Positions 11,234-23,300 of a DNA stretch of 64,000 nt are shown here, one piece after another. Position 1 is the stretch's first letter; each line of letters starts with the position of its first letter. A model generated the notes under the pieces. That model did no database searches. It had not been told where the DNA came from and saw nothing but the letters and a program-made list of their open reading frames with translations. Origin of the DNA: Setaria digitata. Its lineage: Eukaryota > Nematoda > Chromadorea > Rhabditida > Setariidae. The translations under genes were made by a program, and so were the position numbers. The stretch spans positions 124,001 to 188,000 of the forward strand of contig RCAB01000049.1 in assembly GCA_003640385.1 (NCBI GenBank). The letters are read 5' to 3'.

Positions 11234-14200
11234 AGATCGCGCATTTTTTTTTATCAGTGACAAAATAATCTTTTAACTGTTGTTTCTAACATAATTTTTT
11301 ATGCCATGCATAGCAAAGTTTTTTTTTTTCAGCAGTTTATCTAACAGCTCTCGTAATTACGGAAATCAAGTGATGTGTTTTTTGAGTATTGAAATTTCTG
11401 AAATTTTATTCAGATTTAAAATTTTTTCCCAAAGTATTGGAGTTCTTGATCTCTTCCGGATGTATCGTATATTTAAAACTGTCAGGTCTAACTGAATGGA
11501 TTTTATAAATTATTGTTTAGTTTTCTTATTTCAGTACTTCCAAGTTTTCCTTGAAATCGGTTCGCTATAATCTGAAAAAAACTCTTCGAAGCGATGCCTG
11601 AGTTTTATTTTTTTAGCTGAAATCAAGTTATGACGGAAGTATGTGCAAAATAATATAATAGTGAAAATGGTCTTGTTTAACTTTCTTTTAAATATCAGTG
11701 AAAGTATAATTTTCTTTCTACATCATATGCTTTATTGCTTTCCTTTTAGATAATATGAAAACATTATTTTTGTTGAATAAAACATAATCCATTTTGGTTG
11801 TTGGTCGTGTCATTCATTGTTACAGCTCTGTCATGTTTCTGAAATCATGCGAAATGCAATAATCGTAATATCGTGAACTAGTAATTTTCAAATATTAGTA
11901 TTCGGATTAAATATTATTAAGGATTGTATATTTGAAATATTTGAAGTTAAGAACTCATACAGTTATTGCACTTCAAGACATCTTCCAGACTTGTTCTGTA
12001 TGATTCGGTGTTTGGGATTGTTGAAGTGAACATCATGGTGAGAAAGTAGAAATTAATGAAATTCAACCGTGGTTCGTATGAGAGCTGTTTTGCATTCACT
12101 TGAAATTAATACTATTACAATCTTTGAAATAAAATGTCATTATTTGCTTGTAAGCTTGCTGATCAAGTTATCACAAAATTGGTGAAGTAATTTCGACTAG
12201 ATTAACTCAGAACTTCCTTGACAATTAGGGCAAAAGATTACTGGTTGCTTGCATACCTTGGTTCTAGATTGCAAACGTAATGTGTTCGTCTGTACGGTCC
12301 ATGTAGAAGAAGGGTTGCAGACTGAATATTCCATTATTAATGTTTTCACGTCACAGAATTCTCGAGTGAATTTTTTATCACTTCTTTCCATCCTTCTCGT
12401 CCCAGTTGTTTTTTTCCTGTTTTATTTATCTTACTAGTCGGTTGTTTTTTTCTGTCAGTTTCAAGTACAATAGTGTTAAAAATACATAAGAAGTGAAGAA
12501 AATTCATTAATAACGCCTGTTTTTTCGAAGAAGATGAATAGTTCGGTCTCGCACATTCCTTCTTGATTTAAAAAAAGTAAGCAGAAGAAAGATTTTTGCT
12601 TTCTGAACAAAACCTTGTGCCAAGTATATTATCTTTTATAAATATTTAGGATACATTAAAATTTAATTGTAGCGTAGAAAAACAAAGAAAATTATTGTAG
12701 AAAAGATAAACTATTATACCTAATATATATTATATTTCTGTCCAACAAAACTTTAACTCCTTACTAATTTGGTTTTCACTGATTAGTCGATTAATCTGTT
12801 AGAAAAGCTGATAGAGTCGTTTCCCTCCATTCATCACCAACATATTGGTTTTCTGCACCAACACATCAAGCGAACTAATAGTTCTTAGCCAGCTAGGAAC
12901 AAGTAGATTTGCCGGATAATTTTCTCATCACCTTTTAGACTAGGCCAGTTGCTCTTTTTCCACTTCAGTTGCGTGCCGAAAATGACGGAACTTTTAAATC
13001 CTAAATGATTGTTAAATAATGCTCCTTAACAAACATAAAATTCAGGAAAGAGACATCAGTTAATGAACATAGTTGATAAAATTTGCACTAATTGCGTGAA
13101 AGGATAATGCGAAAAAAGAGTCTGACGGACCAGAACTAAGTACACAGCCTTATTGTTATTGTGCAAGAGAAGTGGAAAAAAGGGAGAGGATATCGGCAAT
13201 TTTCAAAAAAGAGCCCCAACTTAAGACTGAATTTAGTCAATAGAATCTGTTTATATGATGCTTATTGCTTCTTGCAGATAACGATGCCACTCGCCTCCAT
13301 AAAATGCAAATACCCACAATTTATCACTATTTATCTAAGAATTTTTTGAGTAGAATGTCGAATTTCGTCTATTCCTAGTAGGCATACAATTCGCATTAAT
13401 TAATTGGGCTGAGGTAACTGCCATTAAGTCATACTAATTATTTGCATCTAATTATTGCTGACTATTATTATTTCCTTTTTGATTTATTAATTCCATCAGA
13501 ATAATTATTACTCTTTCATTGCTATTATTGCAGTTTTATAAATATTACTTCATGATTATTGTTGATTATACCATTATTATAAAACTAACAAACTAGATGT
13601 CATCTATTTTATTCACTACTACTATATTCAGTTATTTATTATTGATACTGTTGTTTCTTTCTTCTTTATTATTCATATTCAGATATTCTTCATTAATTTA
13701 CTAGACTGTTTTGGTTGTAGTGCTTCATTTCTTACAGAGAGCAATTTTTGTTATATCAATCAATTTTTCGTCTCTCTTCTCTCTGAAAAAAAAAATCTCG
13801 ATATTTAAGGTTAGTTTTAAATTATTCATCCTAATGAATTAGAATCTCATTTATCAGATAATCTAATTCCTTAAATTAGTTTAACTGTTACTGCAGTGTA
13901 GTTTCTTCCTTATACTCAACATTTTGATATTTTGATATTCCATGCCGTGTCAGCTGATTTCTTGTTTAATGATAATTTCTTAATGATAATAATGAAATAA
14001 TGACAATACTTCCAGTGATGATGAATATTTTCTAAGAACTTAGAAATCAATAAGTGGCAGTTGCTGGAAGGCCTAGAGCTAATTTGTAACTTAAAGCTAA
14101 TATTTTGCTTATATGTTTTGCTTCCTCTTTGCCATGTTCGTTATGGCTGTACACAGAAAATTACCAGAAGGTATGATAAATGCTACCATTTGCACCTGTT

Positions 14201-15431
14201 GCTCACTTTCTATTGTTTGCTTGACCTGACCTCAGCTAACCTGACCTGACTTTGCCCAGCTGAAATCAATTGTATGTTCGCTAAACCACAACAATACTCA
14301 TTAATCTCCGCCTGCCCTATTATTTGTAATGTTTTCATCCTGCTATTAAACAGTTGCAACTTTTCACAAATATCTCTTCCATATCGCAAATGATTGCTTA
14401 CGCAGTCAACATTACAAAAACGTGAAGTATTTCACGTTTTGACATTTAAAGAGACAATTCCTTTCCAATTCAATTTCTTACCTACGAACTTTTCAGAATT
14501 CATCCTGCCACTCTCATTTTTGCTAAAAAAAGAAAAATCCATCAAAATTCTTAAACTTTTTATCCATTTCATGAATGAATCTTCCGCTTTGCTTGCACTA
14601 TCCAACCTGGAACTTTATTCATCAGATATTTGTGAAGAAAAGGTGCAAATCATCGTACTTGTTAACTTTCCTTGAGAAATGTTTTGAAAAATATAGCTTG
14701 GTTTCATAAGTGTCCAACGAAAGAAATATTTCATTTATGTGTCTTCGAGGCTTCTCTGTTCATTGAATTTCTTCCTGCGCAATGTTAATTGCCAACAATT
14801 TTAGTCAGCTCTCATTTCTTTTATTCTCAAAAAATTTCCAAAATTATATTTGTTTAAATCGCTTTTAACTTGCAGTTAGCTCTGCTATCTTTTAATCGGA
14901 TCAGTGCATATGCTTAAATTTGAATGCAGTTTGGTAAAATCTGCCAGTTATTCTCTAATCTAATTCATTCTTCGCTTTTAGATTCTTCCAAGTTTCTTTT
15001 CTTACGAATACCAATGATGAACATAATTGTTTTATTTTGAAAGATTCCTAACTCAGAGTTGTTTCATCCTTATCACTAATTTCACTTAATCATAACTTAT
15101 TGTTACTAATGCTTTTTTCTAAACTTCATTACATGTTATACCCCCTGTAAGTCTAACCGAAATTTCATTTCTCAAATAATTTCAATAAAGCCAAGTGTTA
15201 TTAGAATGGATAAAAAGTCACTATTAATGACTAATAACACTTCTGATTATTGCAGTAATTATATTCATCAGCATTTATCATGACATCCAAGCAGTTGCAA
15301 AATTTCGGTATAGCATAATTCAAATAGCTACTCTGCTTCGAGAATTCCTTCATATCTTAACTAAATGAAATGGCGTGAACAAATGATTTAGCTGCGCTTT
15401 TTCAAATCCAATTTTAATTAGCATTTCAGAA
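11234..15431. other. Intergenic region between CoREST and the Ly6 gene
   Basis: The first few hundred bases should be the CoREST 3' UTR; AATAAA-like sites occur near 11779 and 12129. The rest is AT-rich. Overlapping opposite-strand frames at 12197-12437 are of similar quality in both directions and lack splice context, so no gene is called. Short CCTGACCT-type repeats lie at 14220-14250. Confidence 0.45.
15420..15429 (+). other. Probable trans-splice acceptor of the Ly6 gene
   Basis: AGCATTTCAG ends two bases before the start codon at 15432, the typical very short nematode leader after spliced-leader addition. Confidence 0.55.
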
Positions 15432-16484
15432 ATGCTACTGACACTGTTATGGTTACCGGTACTTCCCACAGCATTTTCATCACCGTTCCAGTGCTATTCA
15501 TGTGGTGTATTTTTGAGTGCTCCAACGGCAGCATGTAAAGGTGAACCGAAAAAGATAAACTGTACCGGTAGCGGGACTCGGAATGGTTGTATCTCAGTTA
15601 CTGCAATCAATACGGTTTTATTTCATCTCTTATGGATTTTAATCTGAATTAGCACTAACAATAATAGGAGTTATTTGAATGTTAGGACAAAGACAAATGT
15701 TAAGAATTGATTTTTTTTTTTTGCAATTTTTGCAAAATTTTCGTTTAGTTAGATATTAACTGCCTGTTCATTTCATTCATAACTGAAGAGAAAATGAGTG
15801 CGGCAGTTAATATCTTCTCCTGCATTTAAATGATTATAATTATTTTTTAATTAGCTCACACTTGAAAAAAAAAAGTTTCAAATTATGAAAAATTCACTCT
15901 TCGTTTTTATACAAGAGTTCAGGGTTCGTTACTAGAGTTCAGGCGCAAATTGAAAATTTCATGACGATGATGATGGCCCATTTAATTACTTACTAATTTT
16001 TTAGTTTAGTTAATTTAAAAAATTGGTTGAATTGAATAATTATCAAGTGCTACTAGCGCAACATTTGCAGTAATGCTGTATTTTGCTACCATATTATTTC
16101 CTTTTTTTGGAATTAATTTTTAAAATTTTGAGGATGGATCGTATTATGTCGAAAAACGGTGCGCAAATTCTGAGGAACGAAAGCTAAAAGATGGCGAATG
16201 TGTGAATATGAATGTCTGGAAGTTAACATTTTCACTTTTGACAGGCTTATATCATTCTATTAAATTAATGAGAATAAATATTTCTTAATTCCGGTTAGTC
16301 TTGCTTTCCTTTTTCTTCTTTAACTTCAAAATTTTACAGACTAAAAGAGATGAGGAAATGCTTCTGTGCTGAGGAACTGTGCAATGTTGGATCATCGCTT
16401 ACAGCAAATTATCCATTTCCACCTGTTTCAAATATATTCATAACATTTCTCATAGTTTACTTACGAAATAAATCATTGTCATAA
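15432..16484 (+). CDS. Small GPI-anchor-type Ly6/uPAR (LU domain) protein (3 exons, 138 aa)
   Basis: Exons 15432-15614, 16133-16221 and 16340-16484 join in phase (0, 2) to a TAA stop. The product has a signal peptide (MLLTLLWLPVLPTAF), then a three-finger-type cysteine frame: FQCYSCG, AACKG, INCTG, NGC, KRCAN, GECVN, RKCFCAEELCN. The closing CxC...CN signature and the Phe-Gln-Cys-Tyr-Ser-Cys start are those of Ly6/uPAR proteins. The hydrophobic end (about 119-131, IFITFLIVY) with a short polar tail suggests GPI anchoring. Nematode relatives such as ODR-2 and HOT proteins act at neuronal surfaces; I cannot assign a specific ortholog. The exon 2 acceptor is the unusual TTTTGAG. An NCTG glycosylation site is possible. 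Confidence 0.78.
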
Positions 16485-17666
16485 ATCATCTTTGACATTC
16501 TTCGCAATTTGCAGAAAATAAGTAAATTTAGGAGTAGCTCCTTGAATGAAATGAAATTTTAAGTGAATAAAGAAATTTTGTTCTTTTTCTCACTATACTT
16601 CACGAGTTTTCAGTAAAATTTTATCAAACAGTTAGATTTTTTAGAATTATCATCAATTGGCATTATTTCCCTACAGTTACTGTCCTACAAAACTCCTCGG
16701 AAACGATTTCACTACAGGTTGAGCTGGACGAGATTTTACTATGAATTGTTAAATAAAATTGCTGTAATGAATAAAACATTTGAAACATATCACTTATTCT
16801 TTTCAGTTCTACTTCCATTAATAGTCAATTTCATTTGTTATTGTCACCGATAGCTTTGGGAAAATTAAATCTTGAAATATACTTCATAAACTCTCATTTC
16901 TATGCTTTTGTTGAATTGACTCCTTCAACTTTCTCTTCAGTTTTGTATAAATATTTATTCAGTTATAATTAGAAAATAAATTGTAAAATTAATGCTAGGC
17001 TAAAATATATTCAACACATCACTGTAGCCAGAAAATAGAAAACTTTTCTGATTTGAATGAAATAATCCTCAAGCCAACAATTTTTTTAAGGGAAATACGG
17101 AATATTCATCTCAACATAAACAAAACTTACATACTTATTAATAATATCAGTAACGAAAAATCAGTTTATTATAAATTGTACTAGAGAATTTTACTTGAAA
17201 ACAGAAAAAGAAATTTTGCTTTAATGGGGAAAATTCGGTCCACAGTAGCATGCCCCACTTTAGCGCTAAATATCGAAATATTGCTAATGAAGTTAAAACA
17301 TCGAGACGTATCGACTGATTGTGATGTAATAGAAATCGTTCAATAAAGACTATCGATAGAAGCATTGTAGCACTCGAGAAAAACCTGGCAATCATTCACT
17401 GTTAAACACTGGAAGATATCCGAAGCTAGATTCCGTCAAAATAACAGAGCTAAAATGATAAGGCGGTGATAATTTTATCAGCATCACCAGTGCCCTTGAG
17501 TTTATTGCATATTTTAAATTAGAATTACTTAACTGGGAATTATCCGCCATGCACATCTCTGAATATTACGAGATTTTTTCCAGCTAGTGACCAAGAAGTT
17601 CAATATGTATAAATACAGTAACCAAGTTTCAAGTTCAATATATATATATATATATATACAATATAT

Positions 17667-17694
17667 ACCGTATATATATATATATATATACGGT
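17667..17694. repeat. Perfect 28-base AT palindrome
   Basis: ACCG, ten TA units, then CGGT: a perfect palindrome that follows another TA run (about 17638-17657). It is expected to be prone to cruciform formation and length change. Confidence 0.85.
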
Positions 17695-18079
17695 CTTCCT
17701 ACCGGGAAACACCGAGACGTCATGATATTCCATATCCTACAAATCACTACATGATTTTCGTCATAATCTGTGCGTCGATATTAATCATTATATTAATCAT
17801 TTTATGAATATTTTAGGTTTAATTCTACCCATGAAAAAGAAAGAAAAAGATAGAATTATGACTGAAGCAACTTATTATGCATCTGTTTAGCATTCCGAAA
17901 AAGACGAATTAAGTTGTGACAACTAATCGATCATCCATTCCAAAAATTAATAGGCTTTGTAATCATTCAAGAATTGCGGAACTTTGCGCAGGATTTTTAA
18001 TGAAACATTGGTTACGTTTTGTAGAAAATTTTCAAAAAATAAATAAAATACAAAAAAATAAATAAAAAAATAATGAGAT

Positions 18080-18149
18080 GCGATTGCACTAATTTGCAGT
18101 TAAAATATAATAATGCGATTGCACTAATTTGCAGTTAAAATATAATAAT
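18080..18149. repeat. Two tandem copies of a 35-base unit
   Basis: The unit starting GCGATTGCACTAATTTGCAG is present twice head to tail (18080-18114, 18115-18149) without differences, which points to a recent local duplication in non-coding DNA. Confidence 0.9.
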
Positions 18150-20365
18150 ACATACATATATATTATTCTAGATGCTAAAATGACGATAGATGTAATAAAT
18201 GAAGCCTGACAAATTAATTTATTATAATATATGACTTTGCTGTCAAGGATATGACGTATTAAATGCTCGGAATATCGATAATCAAATGACAATGCTAGAT
18301 AACCAATGACACTAATATGCTATTTTCTCTTATTACCAAAAAAAAAAAAAAAAAAAATGCTCATACACCAATGTTAATTTATAAAACAGTACGTATAATA
18401 ACTGAAAAAAATAGGGAACTGCAAAAAAAGAAACTTTTCCTTCAAATTTCTTAAAAACTACAAAATTTTGTATGTATTCTATTAACTCATTTACATGAAG
18501 TATTCCGCGCGTGACAATTTCATAAGGTTAAACGATTCAGGAAAAAGGCGAAAATTCCACTTGTAAATTTATTAATACAAATACTTTCACCATCTCGTTT
18601 ATCCTCAAATTAATAATTATGTACGTTTGTGATGGAATGCTGAGTATTAAGAAGAGTTGAAAATTTATTTCAGCGCAGCGATTCCTATATTCAGTTTAAA
18701 CCTTTTTAATGAACAGGTATTTCAATTTAAGTGAGCAAATCCCCCAAGATCTGATCCAGTTATTTGCACCTAGAAAAAAAAATAAAAACCGTAAAGAATA
18801 ATGCAACAAAATCATAACTTACTAGGGATATTACTTGTACATAATTCATTGTACGATTGGCATGTAAACTGTCACGCTCTCTACTCAGTGATAAGCATAT
18901 TCTTTCTGATAAACAAGTGATCTAATTTACCCAACACTTCTCAGCATGGTTAAATAAGGTTCAATCCCTGTAAGTTTTTGTCTTTGTTTACAGTTCCCCC
19001 TCCTCCATTTAAATTTCCTACCCTCGTGATGTTCAAATTGGTGAACGAGAAGCATTTTAAGGAGCACATTGGAAAACATTAAAAACAATCTGAAATTCTG
19101 AATTTCTGCTTTCTTTACTTAAAGTGTCCTAAATTTAAACCAAAATATTTCGGATACATCCATTAATTTACAGTTAAAATGATAGTTTTTATAATTAGGA
19201 TCTTTTCACTCATCTATTATTTTTCCACAGAACACTTAAAAAGACACTGATACCTTTGAAATTCCGCTATTTCACGAAATTAGTAAAGCAAACTTCGCAG
19301 AACTGCCAATTCATGCTCATCCTGGAGAATTACTTCGCGGTTCTTCCCCAGAATTTCCATCTTTCGATTTCTTTCCTACAAAAATTGATCTCTTGCTCAC
19401 ATACAATTGAATGCACGTAGATTTAGATTTTTCCAATCCGTTTGAGAAATTAACCATGGTTAGATTAAATGTTCTTTTTTTTTTTTTTCTAAATATTCAC
19501 ATGTTATAGCAATGAGAATCAACAGAAATTAAAGCTATAAAACGCAGATCGAGCAGAAGACAATTACAAAAAAAGTGAAATCAATTCGGAAAGACAGTTT
19601 CACCAATAAAACAAAAATTATTAAGCCATTAGAAATTTCTACAATGCATAAACTGAAATATAGAAAATCTTGGTGTGATTTAATCTGCCCTAATCTGGGT
19701 GAAAAGACAACAAAAAGTTCGACAATTATTATACACAAACCATCTCTAATCAGCATGTAAGAGATTAGTTTCATAAAGTAAAAAACAGACCTTGTGAATG
19801 AATATTGGTCTTAGAATGACAGTTTCTTAAAGAAGGACCTATCTAAAGAGAATAGCTTACGAAAAAAAATTTCATGTAAGTGAAGACAACAGATGATTAA
19901 ATATAGAAGGTAACATTACGCGAGTCTACTCCGGCATTTTTCAATTTTATTTAGAGAGACTTATTATTATAGAATAGGGCCTTGTTTCAGCAGATATAAA
20001 AATTAAGACATTACAGCAGCAGTGTGACATAGTAAAAAAGGAAGATAAAAAGGAAAAGAAAAACTTTTGAGGAGTATAAAATATATTTTGGAAATAACAA
20101 AAATAAAGAATAATTGAAGAAACACTGGAACAGTTAGGATGAATTTTTAAAACAAAAAAAATTCCAATTTATTAATAGAAACTTCATATCACAGAGCTGC
20201 ATGAAAGATTTTCATATGAACACTTTTACACTCTCTAATTTCTTAAGCATTCATCGAAGAAGATAAATTTTGCAGAATAAAGAAAAAATGCAAGAGTTAA
20301 TCCGAATGAATTCGAAACCGCAGTGAAAAAATGAAAAATGACGATCAAAGAAAATGAGAAAAAGA

Positions 20366-23300
20366 TCACCCGATCCTAAGAGGTTTATGAAGTGAGCTCA
20401 TGCAGGGATCTTGAATCAGTGGAACGTGTTCCGTGGCTGCGGGCAGAGGTAACTGAGTGGGCACAAAAGATAACCAATCTTTCAAACCGGCTGACCATGA
20501 AAGACGTTGTCTTAGATTATGTTGAACGGTGTATGTTTGCGTTGTTTCAAAATGTGTTAGCAGCATCAAAATCTGAAACTCTGCAATATATATAATTCCC
20601 TTTTTACATTGCTACGCAAAATGATTTATTTAAAGTTCAGATCTTAAAAAAAAGTACTTGACGATGCATTGGTGGTATTGTGTCCAATGCAATAAGAGTG
20701 GCACGTGTTGAAAGCACATTGGCTGACTGGGAACAATCACAGAAAATCTGAAAAAGTTGTGTTGTCATTGCATTTCAAATTCATAATTAGATTTAATTGC
20801 AGAAGAACTCTGGCACAAAAGGCCATAATTCTGACTTTTTTTTTAAAAAAAAAAAAGAAAACCCTAAATTTACCTGCAAAAAATGACGACGATGATGATT
20901 TTCAACCATCAATATATGCCCACCAAAATCCTTCGACACATAACGAATAACTGTACCGTCTAAGCCCTGAAGACTAACCATTTAAGTAATTAAGTCTATA
21001 GACGCACCACTCAAACAAGCTGTCAACATAACAAAAATAATCACCAAAAAAGTGTATGTTAAGCTGTTTGCTTCACTAAATATTAAATATAAATTCTAGT
21101 GAAGAGTAACCTGGTTTAGACTCGAATGACTGAATAAAGGGAGATAACAAAAACTAGTATGAATCATCTTACATCTAACTATAAGATGTTTCAGAAAACT
21201 TTGCCGGAACATCTCGTTAATTAGGAAATGAAATGAGTGCACACAAAGATAAATAAACATATTTCTCCATTCAAAGATAATATTTAGCACAACCTACAGG
21301 CGTTTTTTGGCCTTCTTTTAAACACATTTCAATCATCGAATATGCAATAACTGATGATGAAAAACGACAAGACTCCACCATCACCATCTTCGCACTGCAA
21401 GGACTTCAAAAATCATTCCAAATTATTTAAATTTGTGTTTTGCAGCGTATCTATGATAACTCACATTAAAAACTTGAAACAATCCCCGAGATTGCCATAT
21501 TCGTAATTTTTTTCTTACTAATATCTGTTATAAAGTTATTCATTATACAATTTTGGTTTTATTCAAGATCTTTATCATATTTATATTAATTTATAAAGAA
21601 TTATGAAAAAATAACACACGAACCTATGAAGGGCAACAACAGCTTCAACTGAGACTGGATCTGACATGTTACTAAAAGATATAACAAGAACGGTGTATAA
21701 AGCTGGTCCGTTTAAAAAAACATCTTTTGTACTAGCAAATGGTGTACTGCGCCGAAACGACCTGCAAAAAAGTCCAGAAATGAAAACAGATTAAACTTGG
21801 TTAAAACAATGCTTTCATCTGATACCTAATGTTGTTCCATGCCTAGTGGTCATCGTAACTATTCAGTATTTCAGCTTACTCCATATTGTACAGAATAACT
21901 CTATTTCAGAGAAATCAGTATGAAAAATAAGCATGTACTAAGCTCCAGAAGAAAAAAAAAACCACCGTTGAATAATTTCATTTAACACACTCGCTGATTT
22001 GATTTTCGAGTAACATATATTATAAATGATGGGTTTTAGAAAGATTACGAGATTAAATGGTACTAAAAAAATACGAATAAATTTTAGATAGAAAGCCTTA
22101 TCAACATGAACAAAAAGAAAAGTTTTACGGGATTTACCTCGCAATAAGTTCACCCACTGGCATACTGGAAGTACCACTTTTATGAAGGAGTACCATAATA
22201 TCACTATCACATCGATCACGAGATCCTTTCTGATAAACAGTAATGGCCATTTCCGTAGATTCCTCGATTTGAAGTTGGAAACCTCTGAAAATTCTCAACA
22301 ACATCTAATTAAAAATATTTGAAATAGGAAATTGATGCCTTGAAGAAGTAGAAAAACTTTAATTCTACATATGCCCGATTTGAACGATTTTTGGGAGAAA
22401 TAAAAGGAAGCAGTAGAAAACTTAACAATCTGAACACTACTTACATTATGCTTTCTTTACCCCAGAACTGTGGTATAGAACAATCAACTCGAAGTTCTTT
22501 CCAGCCTTGCTGTGATCGAACCTTTGCTATTTCAACCTGGAATTGTGTTTCGCTGTGTTCATAACAGAACGCAGTACTGAAATGAGTTGTTCTTTTTCTA
22601 ACGATAGGGAATGATCAAGAAACCTCGCAAAAAAGCAAGAACAATGAAAAAAAGCAAGAAGTTGTATAGCAGATTTCCAAACTAAGTAAATGAATATCAC
22701 ACAAAAAAAATGACAAAACAAAAGCTGAAATACTCACATCCAAAAACTTTTCGATTTAAAGGCTATCTCCAAAACTCACAGAATCAAATCGTTGCATGAA
22801 ATCTAGGAAAGGCATCCAAAACGCTCCTGCTTCCGGACCATCTGGTAGCAATATCTGACGACTTGATTCATCCCAACCTGACCAAGTATCACACCAAGGG
22901 CCATTCCAAGTAAAAGAACCCCATGGATTTCGTAGTCGAACAACTCTAGAATAACACTCAGTTGCATCTAGTAGTGCATTTGTACGGCCTGGAATTTTGA
23001 ACTTCAAAAGTGTGAAAAAAACATGCCTTTGGTTATTATATTCCTTGACATCCAACAACGAATATGCATGTCGTATCTGCAGGCCCATACGCCTAAATTC
23101 TGCTTCATCTACATAACGTCTTCCGCTACCGCAACTGCAACCCATTATGAAACCTGCTTCCCTGAAAATATTAGCTTTGTTGAAGTTTTGAGCAGAAATA
23201 AGTTAATTATAAAGATACCCTCTAACATCATAACAGCACAATTTTTATATTAGCGAAAAGGCCATAATTCTTTAACTTTCCCTCCCACTACTTGTTCTTT

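Larger units (their letters stand above)
16485..20365. other. Intergenic region, Ly6 to calpain 3' end, with repeats
   Basis: These 3.9 kb hold the 3' UTRs of two convergent genes, an AT palindrome at 17667-17694, a 35-base tandem duplication at 18080-18149 and a 20-base A-run at 18338-18357. Two patches (18994-19082 and 19294-19376) have coding-like frames flanked by splice-like sites but could not be joined into a gene. Confidence 0.5.

Noticed and set aside
12197..12437. ORFs on both strands, the minus one with CPNC and CNP motifs
   Set aside because: No flanking splice sites, no second exon and no recognisable domain.
17816..17836. Similarity to the nematode SL1 leader (ggtttaatt...accca)
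   Set aside because: The match breaks inside the core and lacks a following donor and Sm-site arrangement, so it is not an SL RNA gene.
18950..18980. GGTTCAATCCC-like sequence resembling a tRNA T-arm
   Set aside because: No matching acceptor stem, D-arm or anticodon arm could be drawn around it.
22990..23030. 34-base potential intron in calpain exon 8
   Set aside because: Shorter than any plausible nematode intron, and removal would break the reading frame.
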